64,000 nt of DNA, from positions 372,001 to 436,000 of the forward strand of contig JABYQQ010000029.1 of NCBI GenBank assembly GCA_022605405.1. The letters are read 5' to 3'. Both the position numbers and the translations under genes were made by a program. This stretch comes from Earliella scabrosa. Its lineage: Eukaryota > Basidiomycota > Agaricomycetes > Polyporales > Polyporaceae. This document shows, one piece after another, positions 36,010-46,826 of the stretch. The notes beneath the pieces are model-generated. The model was not told where the DNA came from. It saw nothing but the letters and a program-made list of their open reading frames with translations, and made no database searches. Positions within the stretch are counted from its first letter, which is position 1. The number at the start of each line of letters is the position of its first letter.

Positions 36010-36400
36010 CACAATCCCATGGCGACACTGAATGGCATCCCCGCGAAGGATTTCCCTCCGAGCGGTCGGGGTATGCGCCACAAGCGGCAGGAACAATGAG
36101 CACGACATTGCCATAGCCTGTGTAAAATGTGGTCTGATCGCCACGAGGAACGGGATGCCGTAGCAGTGCTGAGCATGCGGGTTTCGCGTTATGCCGTAGA
36201 ATGTATAGGATGTTGCACACGCCAAGGAGTCGACCCAGGCGGCACCGGGCATGGAGGTGAGAGATGGAGATCTTGGGGTCGGTGGTCGTCCAGGTTGGAT
36301 CCATGGGAAGTCCCGAGGGCGTATGGTGACAGGTGATATGTTCGACAGACCGCGGCGAGCAGCGCAGATGCACGGAGATTCGTTCCGCGACGGGTATTCC
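36010..36400 (-). other. Duplicated decayed coding-like segment, right copy
   Basis: Minus-strand counterpart of 8969-9160. One frame reads GAAWVDSLACATSYTFYGIT, which resembles the first transmembrane segment of fungal DUF6534-type membrane proteins, but no continuation in frame is found, and the left copy has diverged at this point. Probably a pseudogene remnant; identification uncertain. Confidence 0.22.
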
Positions 36401-37199
36401 TTTGCAAGACCGGCGGCACTCATCCCGTCCCCGACACCAACACCGTCTATTCGGATGCCTGACCCCATGTGTGATCGTCGTGAGCATGCACAATGAAGGT
36501 AGCTATCACACCACTTACTGCGGTGGGAGTGGGATGACGAGCAGCATTTAGATCTTGCGTGTTAACGCGGCGGGTTCGTGAGATGTTGACGAGACTGTCC
36601 GAGGCTCGAGGGAAGTGGTCGTAGGTAGCGACACAGGCGGTTCTGTGGTCTCTACGGTCAATGTATGAATGGCACTGAGTAACGCACCGCGACATCGAAA
36701 GGTAAAACGGTAACGCACGATACATAAATTGACAACCTGTTAAGGTGCGCTTGAGCTCTATGTTGCGGAGCTGACGAGTGCCTTCCTTGCTCACGAATCA
36801 CGGCAAATGACGCATACGATTGAAAATCCCGTCTAGAGCGCCACATCCTGGGTTATGGTTTCGACACGCTTGCCTAGGCGTAAGGTATGTGGGTGCATAG
36901 TATAGTCAAGTAGACATGCTAGTCGCCTAAGAGCGCACAACGACTACCGGATAAGTAGCACGTTGTAGTCTCACTTCGCACGATGATCAAGCAAAGGAAC
37001 GTACCGAAAACACCTGCGCCCTGCAGCACCCACTGCCACGTGTCGGGTCCACCAGCCGTCCCGAGTCCACTCTCCCTTGCTCTCAGCGACACGTCTCCTT
37101 CCGCCAGCGCGATCCACCACGCGTCGTGCGGTTTAGTGGGTCTAGACGCCACAGGTGAACGTTGAACACGCGTTTCGGGCCCGAGGAAGAGGGATCCGA

Positions 37200-38060
37200 C
37201 GGCCGACGGGAAGTGCCATCGCCACGAGGATCATCGATCGACCTGCTGGCCACGCAGCCCAAAATCGGTCCTGGATCGGCAGGACCGTAGCCAAGGGAGC
37301 GGCATAGGAGTGGAGGTGCTTGTATGTCCCGGCATGTCTCGGATAGGAGTGTGCGATCGGGAGGGAGGGATATGGAGGAATGGTGGCGGAAAGCGTCACG
37401 ATCGGGTCTTGAAATGACTTCGTCGTCTCGCTCTTCTTCGGACTGACTCCGGCTTGTTGGGTAACTTGACCGGACTCCAACGGTCATTGAAGGCGTGAGC
37501 AGCGTGCTTGAGGACGGAGAACGAGTAGCTGTCCGGGTTGAATTTCAACTCAACCGCGGCCTTGGTGTGCCCATCCAGGATCTTGCGACCGCGGAGTGCA
37601 TTGACGGCCACGCACGTCGTGCATGTCGTTCGCACGGTAATAAAACAATGTAAACGCACCGAGAACTGCGTACTGCAGCAGTCGCCGCCACGTGTGACAC
37701 CCCACCCTCCCCAGGCTCAAAAGCCCGCACCGTCCGGCTCTCACACCATCCTACCACCCCAACACGCACGCCATCTCCGTCCAAGCTTGCTGGAACGTGC
37801 GCCACAGTCCACCAAGTCCGTCGGGTCCGAGGATGAGGCTTTGAGGGATCGGAGGCTGGCTGCGATCGGCACGAGGACCGGACGATCGACTCGCGGGCCA
37901 CACAAGCGATACTGATCCCCGATTGCCAGGACCAGGGCAGCGGGATATAGGATATGGGTGCATATAGGTCCCGACATGGCGTGAAGACGAGAGGGGCACG
38001 ATCGGGAAGAAGGAATGGTGGCGGTCGTCTCCACAGCGGCGCCCCGAAGAATGGATGTCC
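37200..38060 (-). repeat. Imperfect direct repeat, two units
   Basis: A unit at about 37200-37400 resembles one at about 37850-38040: both contain ...GATCGACC/T...GGCCAC, then a CCAGGACC/GCAGGACC block, a run of GGATATRGG type sequence, CGATCGGGA and end in GGAATGGTGGCGG. Spacing is about 650 bp. Minus-strand frames within both give hydrophobic fragments (for example ILVAMALPVGRR), but no gene can be assembled. Confidence 0.4.
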
Positions 38061-39170
38061 CTTCGCGCGCTCCGTCCGCAACGCCCATGAAACAAGGGTC
38101 CACATAGAGAGGGGAGGACGTACGCGTCTCGGAAGCTTGAGAACTGGGCGGAGATAGCTTCGAGAATCGAGATGGTCGACCTAACAAGGGCCGTGGGCGC
38201 GGAGTACAACACGGCGAGTGTTCGTGCTGTTGGCGACGCGCGGATCGTCTCCGTGCTAGATCTGTGGTGCGCGGGCTAACATATGGACACATATGTGGCC
38301 CATGGTCGCCTATATGCGGTAGGTCAGTAAGTTCGTTGAAGAAGGAAACACGAGGCGAGGCGGCGCACCTGGGCGGCAAGCGCCATGCATCCGTCCACCG
38401 TTGGCATCCCGTCTGGCCTTCTACGCCGGTCAAATGTGTGCTGAGTCCTTGTACGTAATGAATTGAAGGTCTTCTGACTCGAGAGAGGGTGAAAGATATG
38501 CGGGATAACCAATGGATGCGATTTTGCTGTCGGACAGGGTCCAGTGGGAGGCGAATTGAGAGACTGCAGGCTAATGTCGCCTACAAATCATCCTCATCGT
38601 CAAGGCAGACAGCAGATAGCAGCACCTGAAGGGTATCTGAGCGTCGTGGTGGAAGACATGGCGGTAGGTCGAGGACAACGGGGGACAGCGTGCGGTGACG
38701 ACAAGCTCGTCGATAAGCGCCGGTGCGGCGTCGCCCTCCGGCAACCCTCGGGCAACGAGGGGCAATGTTGGGACTCAGCGAAGGCGATGCGATGGTCTCG
38801 ATGCTTTCATTTCATTTAACCTTTAGACTCGCGTGCACATCGCGGTGACGCCATTCTGCTCATTTTACTTACCGCTCAAACGTTATGGGGCACGGCACAC
38901 GGCAGTCAAACGGTTATGGGGGGGGTGGGTAGAACGTCGAGTAGACGTGTGAAGCATGGCATGATGAGGACGACGATGACGGGAGGAGAAACTAGTGATA
39001 CAGTCTCTATCATGCTATGCGAGCGACGCCGTGCGTGCTATGGATGTGGATATAGTACAGTGAGGATGATGTGGAGAAAAAAAAGACCTCCGGGGGTGAC
39101 GAGGATCTGCGTAAGGAGCGTTGTCAGAATCTGTCCCGCCCGAAGCGAAGCAGCGAGGGACAAACTCACG

Positions 39171-39991
39171 TCAAGCCCACTGGGGAGGGATCCGCTCGAA
39201 GCGCACGAGGATCTTGCCATCGGGCAAGATCCTGAGGCCCCACAGGTATAACCCTGTCGACCGCTGGTCGCCGGGATAGAGATCGACGTTGAGCGTCGAC
39301 TCCCGGGGTCCTGTGGTCCTCAGAGATCGGCTGAAGGACACAGCCCCGCCCGAGGGATGGCCGGGGTACAGGACTACGGGGTCAACCTCTCTGCTCATCG
39401 CTCTCGCGATCGCGTCGAGGATCTGGCCGACCGTCAGGCCGGCCTGGCTCTGGGAGGCGACCTCCTGTTCGAACCGCAGATCTCCAGACGGCTCAAAGAC
39501 GAGCGTCGCCTGTTTGATCTCGGGGTGCCCGGGGAACACGAGCTCGTCGTGCAGGGTGTGGGGGGCGAACCTCGCCCGACGAACGTCCCACACCTGAGAG
39601 TAGGTGTGGAGGAGGGCATGCAGCTGCAGTTTGTGCGTGGTTCTGTCGGAGCGATCACACGTCAGGGCCTCCGAGGTCTGTAGAAATGCTCGGAGAGGTA
39701 CTTACTCAACTGCAAGAACCTCCTGTGGAAGAGGCGGCGGGGAGCCCGCCCGGAACGGTGGCAGGTGGAGTGTGGCGACCGTAGTGGGCGACGGCCTAGA
39801 GACAGCGATTTCAGTCCGATCGCTCGATATAATTCAAAAATCGAGTCCTAGACTCACATATCGCCGCCTTGAGCCTCCGGTTCGTCCGCAACCCCGCGAG
39901 GAACGAGTTCGGGGTGATGGTCGACCCGGGCGACCGCGGGAATAACCTCGCGATCAACCCAGCGGACGGCCTTACGAGCGTTATGTGCCAT
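39171..39991 (-). CDS. DUF6699 domain protein, 39 kb copy
   Basis: Three exons (39858-39991, 39706-39795, 39171-39642) with introns of 62 and 63 bp give 231 residues with all junctions in phase. It starts MAHNARKAVRWVDREVIP; KAVRW lies at the same relative place as the RRVSF and RRVHF motifs of the sister genes and also fits an RVxF consensus. A proline-rich linker is followed by the DUF6699 domain: HKLQLHALLHTYSQVWDVRR, then a strand with FEPSGDLRFEQEVA, then AGLTVGQILDAIARAMSR, and the closing LNVDLYPGDQRSTGLYLWGL strand. It is shorter than the other copies and diverged. It stands alone in the stretch between the right duplication arm and the P450 at 42673. Function unknown. Confidence 0.83.
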
Positions 39992-42672
39992 GGTATAGTG
40001 TTAAAAGGCGGGAAATGCTCTGAAGCGGGCGGTTTGTGTGGTATGAGGACGGGGAGAGGGGAATCGACCCGTCGTGGTGGTGAGAGTAGTGATAGTTGGG
40101 GAGCATTCCAGCGCGAGCGAGCGAAATCCCCTACACCGGCGGAGATTCAAACAGCACTGTCTAATTGAGTACCTACCGAATTATTTGGCAAGCTAATCGT
40201 CGGCGGAAAACCCCTGGGACGGCACAGGCCTGGCGCCAGAGGCCGCGAGTCGTGCGGGACGGCCAGCGGACCAGGGCATAGTAGGGCGAGCTCTGCCAAA
40301 GACGGCGGAAGGCCAGGTGGGAAAGGTTGATGTAATCACGGAGACCAGGGAGAGGACAGGGGTTAACGGCCAGAAATGATTGTTATGGAGAATAATGCTG
40401 GCCCAGGGACTCTTGATGCGTTGAGGAAAACGTGGTTGAGCGGCAGGAAGGTCTGCTGGACGAGGTTACGGTCCGGGGGACCAGCCGGTATCTTCCGACG
40501 TTGTGGGCACGCGAAGGCACCACGAGGCAGAGGGTAAGCGCAGACGATAGTCGGCATGAAGGAGCGAAGGTTGTCGACCAGGGTAGACATGAGACTCCAG
40601 CAGAGAGACAGAGAGGGAACCCAGAGTGGGCAGACTGCAGACAGGACAGCGAGAGGGAGGACGAGGAGAAGGATGAGACGACAAGTATATAGCGCCGTCC
40701 GGGCCAAAGGCGGTCCTTGGATGAGGCCATTGTCCAGATGGCCGCTGTATCACCGCCCGAAGAAGCAACCCACGCAATGACCGGCGCGCGAAGACCGCCG
40801 GCAGGAACGAGGGGACGAATGCAGGACGCCGCGCGCGAGGCCTGCGAGCGATAGTGCCTATCGTGAGATATCAGAGGATCGATCCGTCCAGGTCTTCAAG
40901 GAGACAATTGTCCGAAGGGGATCGGTCATGAGACGAAGTCACAGGCCGCCAGGAAAAGGCCGCCCAGGCATGATGGTTGGCTAGAAGTCGAGAACTCACC
41001 TGCGCTTCTAGCTGCATGCCCCGAGCACCGCCGGATACAAGGGCGGTGGCGGGACCAATAGGCGGGAAGGTGTTGGACCCGTGGCATGTCGCCGTGTGGA
41101 GCCCAAAGAGCACTGCCTTGCGTGACAGATGGACTGCAGACTGCAGGAAAGCAGAGTCTGTGCGCGATGGACTACCCCTCGGGAGGACGAAGAGACCCTG
41201 AGACAGCGTGTGAGCGTCAGACGAAGGAGGCAGGTGCGACTTGCCTTATACGAACACATACGCGACGGTCCTTAACCCCTTTATGTGCGAGTAAGAGGTC
41301 ATTGCAATATGAGGGATAGAGAGGACAGTACATGAGAAGTAAGGGGGTGCGTATTTCGAACGGTCTCAGCGGGAGAAAGCTGTCCTGTCCTTTTTTTCTC
41401 CCCCCGTGGCGCGTCGACCGACCACCCTGTCCGCCCAGTGCGAATTTACGGCGCGATATGCTTGAGAACGCACATCTTTCATGTGGATAGCTGACCGGTG
41501 AAGTCAGTAGAAGATCGGAGCGAGGGGGGATGAGGGGGACGAGGAACATGGACATCGGGGAGAAAGAGAGGGGCTGGCAACACTCGCACGGGGCAAGTCT
41601 TATGTACATATCTCCCGAGTTGCGTGGGCTGTCATCACGCAACATCGATCTCCCACTGGGCCCGGTCGCCCGCTGCGCGTTCCAGGAACGGCGATCGCCG
41701 CTCATATTGGGACCCCGAAAAGGCATCCATCAGCGCTCGGCCCGCTGCCGCCCACCCACAGTCATCCACATATATCTGCACAGCCCCGCCCACGACACGC
41801 CGTTTCAACGACTGACTACGACTGCTTCGTGTTTTCTTCGAGCTGGTGCTGTCTGAGCGACGCTGGACGGTCTGAGCAGCTGTGGAACAGTGAACAGTCT
41901 CTGTTCTTATCGGGCGCCCCGCTACACGTCCCGATGATGTCACCGAGATTGACGCCAAGGCGGGAACAATGTTGCTGCAGCCGCCCGCCAAATGCGGCAG
42001 CTGTTGTATCGGGAAGGAGTCAACACGAGTCAACAATGATCAGGCGACCAACCGCACCTTGTCCGCACCGTCTGCAGCTGCGATTGCTGACCATCGTGGA
42101 TTGGGTAACGATCGATAGTGAAGAGAGAGGATGCCAAAGGTGCGCACTACCAGCACTTCCTTTGACAGCGCTAGTATCAGCAGGAGCGGCAGAAGACGTA
42201 CCTAGTCCCCGTCACTCTTGCCAACCCCGTTTCCTCCAATCCTCCGGCAAATTCGACATTAAACTAAGCAATTTCCACCCCTCAAAATAGACCGCATGCA
42301 TCAAGTGCACTCGCCAAAACAAATCGCCCCCGGTCATCGTCATCGTGGGTGAGACTTGAGCGTCGGCGAACTTCCACCGACCGTACTAACTAGCGGCTGC
42401 AAGGGCTCGGAATAGCCGTGAGAAGGGCGAATAGAACCGTGTACGTATTAGAACCGCACTTTCCCAGTCACAAGTTGAAGTAGACAGCGCTGGTATACGA
42501 TAAGACCCACTTCAAGGAGCGTAGTCGCCACTTTGAATGACCACGGGTCTTCCATTGAACCCTGTTGGCGATAGGCAGGGCTCCTCGCGCAAGCACCATT
42601 CACCGACTGTGAAGACGCTTTATATTGACCGTCAATTCGCAGTCCAGGTACGCATACCGCTGCGCCATCGCC
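39992..42672. other. Intergenic, one doubtful gene fragment
   Basis: About 2.7 kb. Apart from the candidate at 41000-41302 it holds short frames only. TATA-like sequences on the minus strand near 40.69 and 41.77 kb could belong to unidentified transcripts. Confidence 0.4.
41000..41302 (-). CDS. Candidate spliced orphan gene (5' part only)
   Basis: ATG 41302 opens 17 codons (MTSYSHIKGLRTVAYVF), then a 54-bp intron at 41198-41251 with a GTATAAG donor, CTGACG branch-like site and CTCAG acceptor, then 66 in-frame codons to a GTGAGT donor at 40999. The reading frame stays open and contains hydrophobic stretches (VLFGL, PIGPATALVSG). I cannot find a convincing downstream exon and do not recognise a family. 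A resemblance of TALVSGGARG to the glycine motif of short-chain dehydrogenases is too short to use. Confidence 0.28.
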
Positions 42673-44780
42673 ATGCCATCGAGTGGCAACGAGTCCAGCA
42701 TCCCGGAGTCTCTGTACCTCGCAACTCTGACCGCCCTCCTGGTAGGGCTGTGTGCGGCATGCGTGGCAACTCCTTTCAGGCGAATGCTGTCGAAGGCGCC
42801 GTCTGGGAGTATCTTGCCACCTGGACCGCGAGGATGGCCGTTGATCGGTAATGTACTTGACCTCCCGAAGCTAGATCGAGCCGGTGGCTTCCGGAAACTC
42901 TGCGCAAAATACGGTATGTGTGCATGTGTGTCAGTGCTATTTGTCGCAACAATCGACACTGACCGCATCGTAGGGGATCTTGTCCATCTCAAAAATTTCG
43001 GTCAAGATATCGTCGTCATCGGCTCGTACGACGTCGCCTGGGACCTCCTCGACCGGCGGTCCGCGATTTATTCAGACAGACCACCGTTGATTATGGGCGA
43101 GCTGTACGTCTTCGTTCGTCTTTCGAGATGCTGTATACTGACGCGCAGCTCCTCAGGACAGGGTTCACAGAATGGGACGCGGTCCTGAAGCAATACGGCC
43201 CGGAGTGGCGCGCACATAGACGCGTGCTACACCAAGAGCTTATCCCGAATGCCATCGTCCGGTACCAGCCGGTCCAGCGCCGCATGGCACGCCAGCTTCT
43301 ACAGGACCTCCTGAATGACCCGAAGTCGCTCGCTAGACACGTAGAACGGTGAGCTATCTGGCTCTATCTGCTAATCGGAGTGCTCACACCAAGGGTCCAT
43401 AGCGTTTTTGCAGGCACGGCGCTGTCGGTTGCGTACGGGCTCGACATCTTCAAAGGCGGCGACGTGTATATTCCCTACGTGCGCGAGATCATCGAGACAG
43501 CGATCGCATGTACCGTTCCCGGCAAGTACCTCGTCGAGGCGATTCCCCTGCTGCAACACGTCCCTCGCTGGCTTCCCGGCGCTGGCTTCAAGCGCGAAGC
43601 GGTAGCCGTCAGCAAGCGGATGTCATATATTCTTCGAAAACTCCTCGAGACGGGCAAGAATAATTTTGTGAGGGGGCCTCTGATCTGCAGGTGTTGAATG
43701 TTCCGTTGACGTGACGGGCTTCATCAGACACAGGATGCTCCTCAAGATTCCATCCTGTCACATATGCTGCGGAACACCGCGCATATGGACGAGGATGTGG
43801 CAGCGGAGGAGGAAGAGAAATGCGCCGGAATTACGGCGACCGTGTACGCCGGTGTGTTCACCTCTACTTGGCCTGAATGACTTACGTTAACAACCGGTTG
43901 CAGCTGGCGCAGATACGGTGAGCAGGACTCTCATTCGTACCTGCATTTACGGACGCTAATTCACGCCTAGACGGAATCGGCCATCACAGCGTTCTTCCTG
44001 GCAATGGCGCTCCACCCCGACGCGCAAAAGAAGGCGCAAGCCGAGCTCGACCGTGTCGTAGGCCCTCACCGGCTCCCCGACTTCTCCGATCGCCATGCGC
44101 TCCCTTACGTGAACGCACTCTTGAAGGAGCTGGCCAGGTGGCACGTCGTCATACCGACCTGTGTTCCCCATGCTACGATCCAGGACGACGTCTACAACGG
44201 CTACTTCATACCAAAGGGGTCTCAAATCGTCCCGAACGCGTGGTACGAGCGTTGCTGCCGTCGTGATTTCTTCTCCGTGTCGACTGAGTGGCGTGTAGGG
44301 CGTTCTCCCGAGACCCGACCGTGTACCTTGACCCCGAGCGGTTCGAGCCCGAGCGATTCCTCAAAGACGGACGGCTAGACCCCACGGTGCGAGACCCGTA
44401 CTCGTTCGTCTTCGGATTCGGGAGAAGGTGCGCACCTGCCACTGGACACGAGACTCGTCTCTGATTCGAACCACCCAACGGCCTCGCAGGAGATGTCCCG
44501 GCCGCCACCTCGCCGACGCGTCCCTGTTCATCATGTGCGCCTCGATCCTGCATGCGTTCAACATCTCGCCGGCAGAGGATGCGGACGGGAACCCCCTGCC
44601 TCTCGAGGCACGGTTCACGAAGCATCTCACGACGTCGTAAGTCTGCTGCGGGTTGGGGATGGGTCGTGCTCCAGTGCTTGACACATTTTCTGCAGGTATG
44701 CGGAGGAGTTTGAGTGCGAGATTCGTGCTCGCTCTCCTGGGGCAGCGGCGTTGATCGCTTCAGCCGGGCAGGATCAGTGA
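42673..44780 (+). CDS. Cytochrome P450 monooxygenase, family I, copy 3
   Basis: Complete P450 with about nine exons from ATG 42673 to TGA 44778-44780. An N-terminal membrane anchor (LYLATLTALLVGLCAACVA) precedes PPGPRGWPLIGNVLDLP. Signatures in order: C-helix EWRAHRRVLHQELIP, VPGKYLVEAIPLLQHVP, I-helix AGADT+TESAITAFFLAMA across an intron at about 43917-43970, K-helix ExxR in KELARWHV, PERF motif in YLDPERFEPERFL, and haem loop FGFGRR + RCPGRHLADAS across an intron at 44430-44490. It ends YAEEFECEIRARSPGAA. Intron positions match those of the two P450s at the left end, so the three are paralogues. It is transcribed away from the right duplication arm, the mirror image of the P450 at 5381-7478. 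ER-bound oxygenase; substrate unknown. Confidence 0.94.
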
Positions 44781-45896
44781 GGTGGTCACCATCTTCGCCA
44801 ATTTTGGGTCGTATTCTGGTGAGTATTCGTGGTGATCGCACATGCACTTCGATCGTGAAGTTCCGCCCCCAGCGTCTAGAGCGAGGAGGTCCTCGGAACA
44901 TCGGCCCGCTGCTCCCGAGATAGCGCTTGAAAAGTGACGTGTCACCCAGGCGCTTGTCCGAGCACTTCTTGACTTCGCAACATGACATCCTCCTGCTCCA
45001 GCCTCGAGCTCCCTGACCGCGTCGACCAGCCCCACAACTACCAGTAGTGCTACGTCGAATGTCTCAAATTGGATGCAATGAATTTGTCTTGACTGCCCTC
45101 GGTACGCTACGGACGCGTCTAGTACCAACGTCGAACTAGAAGGTCCAATATTCAAGTTCGAATCTCCCTACATAGCCCCCACTTCCACCATTCATGACAA
45201 ATGGTCGCATGTATGCGCTGCTACGCTCATGGTATGTCTCACTTATACTCGGAAGAGAAGGAGGGACCCGTCTTGAACAGCGCTGTTGCGCGCTCTCAAA
45301 TGATGACGCGCCCCACACTGGCCGCGATGAAGGTCGTTCACCATTTGATTGGTCTGTTGAATTAGACTGGAGGTGCGTCTTCTACAACTTAGGTCTTGAA
45401 TTGACGCGGTGTGCGCCCAACAGCGCCCTCGGTGCTTGTCAGCAGTCACTCTGCATACGAGAGATCTGATGAAACGCGGGTCTTGTCTGGAACAGGGGCC
45501 CCGACGTCATCATGTGCAACTTGAAGATTTTGTATGTTCAATTTTGCGCTCGCTGCGGCTGCACTACGTCGATACAGATGGGTGGGAGGCCCCGCAAAGG
45601 ATGAAACCTTCACAAGAAGCACGGGTCTCGTGTTGGGTCGGTGAGTGCTACTGTGGCGCGTTCTTCATTCTCGCCGCTGCTTCCTCTGCTCACCTACCTC
45701 CACTGCAGATCTAGTTTGGAGACAGCTCCATTCTCGGTCATCATTCAAGTGGGAATGAACATCTGTGGCTGCCGACTGACGAGCATCCACCGTTCTCTGT
45801 GGCGATTCTTTAACTCTCGTCAAGCTATGCGCCCCCTACGCCCAACCCTTCAATCCCCAACACCATATCGACGTGGCCTCACTGCCAACACTCACG
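44781..45896. other. Intergenic, no supported gene
   Basis: About 1.1 kb between P450 copy 3 and the DUF6699 gene at 45897. Nothing recognisable. Confidence 0.5.
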
Positions 45897-46826
45897 ATGA
45901 ACGACCCCTACGTAGCGTTCCGTAGACACGACAGGCGACACTCCAGTCGCGACTATACCCGGGTCGAAGTAATTTACTATCGACTCAAACTTTCAGAACC
46001 GCCACCGGCTCCAAGACCTGCCCTCGTACCTCTGCCGAACGACATAGACAATCGCATTGAGGTTTGCCAACCTTCGAGCAGCAAGCTTCAACAGCCGACC
46101 ATCAGAGAACGCCGCCACAGCGAACCCTCCTCCCCACCCCACCAACGGAAGCGTCGACGCGTCCACTTCGCTGATGAGCTACGAGTTCATAACTACGACC
46201 CAGAAGACAGACCTGCTCGTCAGCCGTCCCCGATCCCCCCTCCAGTCCCGCCCAAGCCCTCCCCACCCCGGGGCTATCCCTCTTCCACCGCGCCTCACAC
46301 TTCCACAAAGCCCTCAACCGGCCTCCACGACATCCTCATCTCCTTCCCACCCCGCCTCTGGGACGTGCGCCGGCGCGCGAGTCCCCTCTACGACCCACAT
46401 CACCAATCGCGCTTCTCCGAGCCCGTCTTCCCCTCCCGCCCCTCCATGCCCGCTCTCCGCCTCGCCTTCGTCCCCTGCAGCCGCACCGAGCTCGCATGGC
46501 TCCACACCGTCCCGGTCCCGCCCTTCCGGACTCATCTCGTTGTCGAAGACGTCCTGCGCGCGGTCAGCACGGAGCTCCTCAGAAGGAGCGCGTGCTGGGA
46601 CCTCTATGCGGATCACCCGTGCTTTGCGCGCGCCGTGGCGGCACAGCAGGTCCGCGCGCGCGAGGGGCATACGGATACCCCGTTCTATGAGGACGGTATC
46701 CGGAATGTGGACTTGTATCATCTGGAGCGCGAGGGCGCGTACGGGCCGCTGTGGTTTAGGGGCCTGAAGGAGGAGACGCTGCGCGGGGGTGAGGTCGTCT
46801 ATCGAGTTGTGCTCAGCTACGCGTGA
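45897..46826 (+). CDS. DUF6699 domain protein, 46 kb copy
   Basis: A single open frame of 309 residues from ATG 45897 (MNDPYVAFRRHDRRHSSRDY) to TGA 46826. An alternative GTG start lies 24 bases upstream. The N-terminal 150 residues are basic and proline rich, with KRRRVHFADELRVHNY, the counterpart of the RRVSFSDD motif in the arm A and B genes and again an RVxF fit, followed by PSPIPPPVPPKPSPPRG. The C-terminal DUF6699 domain shows LHDILISFPPRLWDVRRR, LRLAFVPCSRTELAW, THLVVEDVLRAVSTELLRR and the closing VDLYHLEREGAYGPLWFRGL. A small intron early in the frame (around 45960-46000) is possible but not needed. It is on the same strand as the next DUF6699 gene at 47977 and the F-box gene at 49799. 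Confidence 0.85.
   Translation: MNDPYVAFRRHDRRHSSRDYTRVEVIYYRLKLSEPPPAPRPALVPLPNDIDNRIEVCQPSSSKLQQPTIRERRHSEPSSPPHQRKRRRVHFADELRVHNYDPEDRPARQPSPIPPPVPPKPSPPRGYPSSTAPHTSTKPSTGLHDILISFPPRLWDVRRRASPLYDPHHQSRFSEPVFPSRPSMPALRLAFVPCSRTELAWLHTVPVPPFRTHLVVEDVLRAVSTELLRRSACWDLYADHPCFARAVAAQQVRAREGHTDTPFYEDGIRNVDLYHLEREGAYGPLWFRGLKEETLRGGEVVYRVVLSYA

Larger units (their letters stand above)
30750..36196 (-). repeat. Right arm (B) of inverted segmental duplication
   Basis: Minus-strand counterpart of 8969-14500; the anchors are listed under arm A. The DUF6699 coding region is the best conserved part, the F-box coding region and the non-coding flanks are more diverged. The arms are separated by a core of about 16 kb. 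A P450 of one family lies outside each arm, transcribed outward (5381-7478 minus, 42673-44780 plus), which suggests that the original duplicated unit was longer; the right side then gained several kb between 36.2 and 42.6 kb. Confidence 0.85.
34846..39170. other. Gene-poor region, outer part of arm B and decayed sequence
   Basis: About 4.3 kb. 34950-35160 mirrors the probable 5' leader introns of arm A. 36010-36196 mirrors 8969-9160; frames around it give MPGAAWVDSLACATSYTFYGIT and other hydrophobic fragments that are not joined into one gene. 37.1-38.2 kb has two imperfect copies of a segment about 650 bp apart. I see only fragments, no intact gene. Confidence 0.4.

Noticed and set aside
36900..38430. 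Minus-strand membrane-protein gene assembled from several hydrophobic frames
   Set aside because: Frames overlap each other, exon phases do not agree and no conserved motif is found; kept only as decayed sequence.
41000..41100. Short-chain dehydrogenase glycine motif (TALVSGGARG)
   Set aside because: The motif is at the end of the readable frame, far from an N-terminus typical of the family, and no catalytic YxxxK follows.
45140..45170. tRNA-like T-loop sequence AAGTTCGAATC
   Set aside because: Flanking bases do not form a T stem, and no acceptor or anticodon arm can be drawn.
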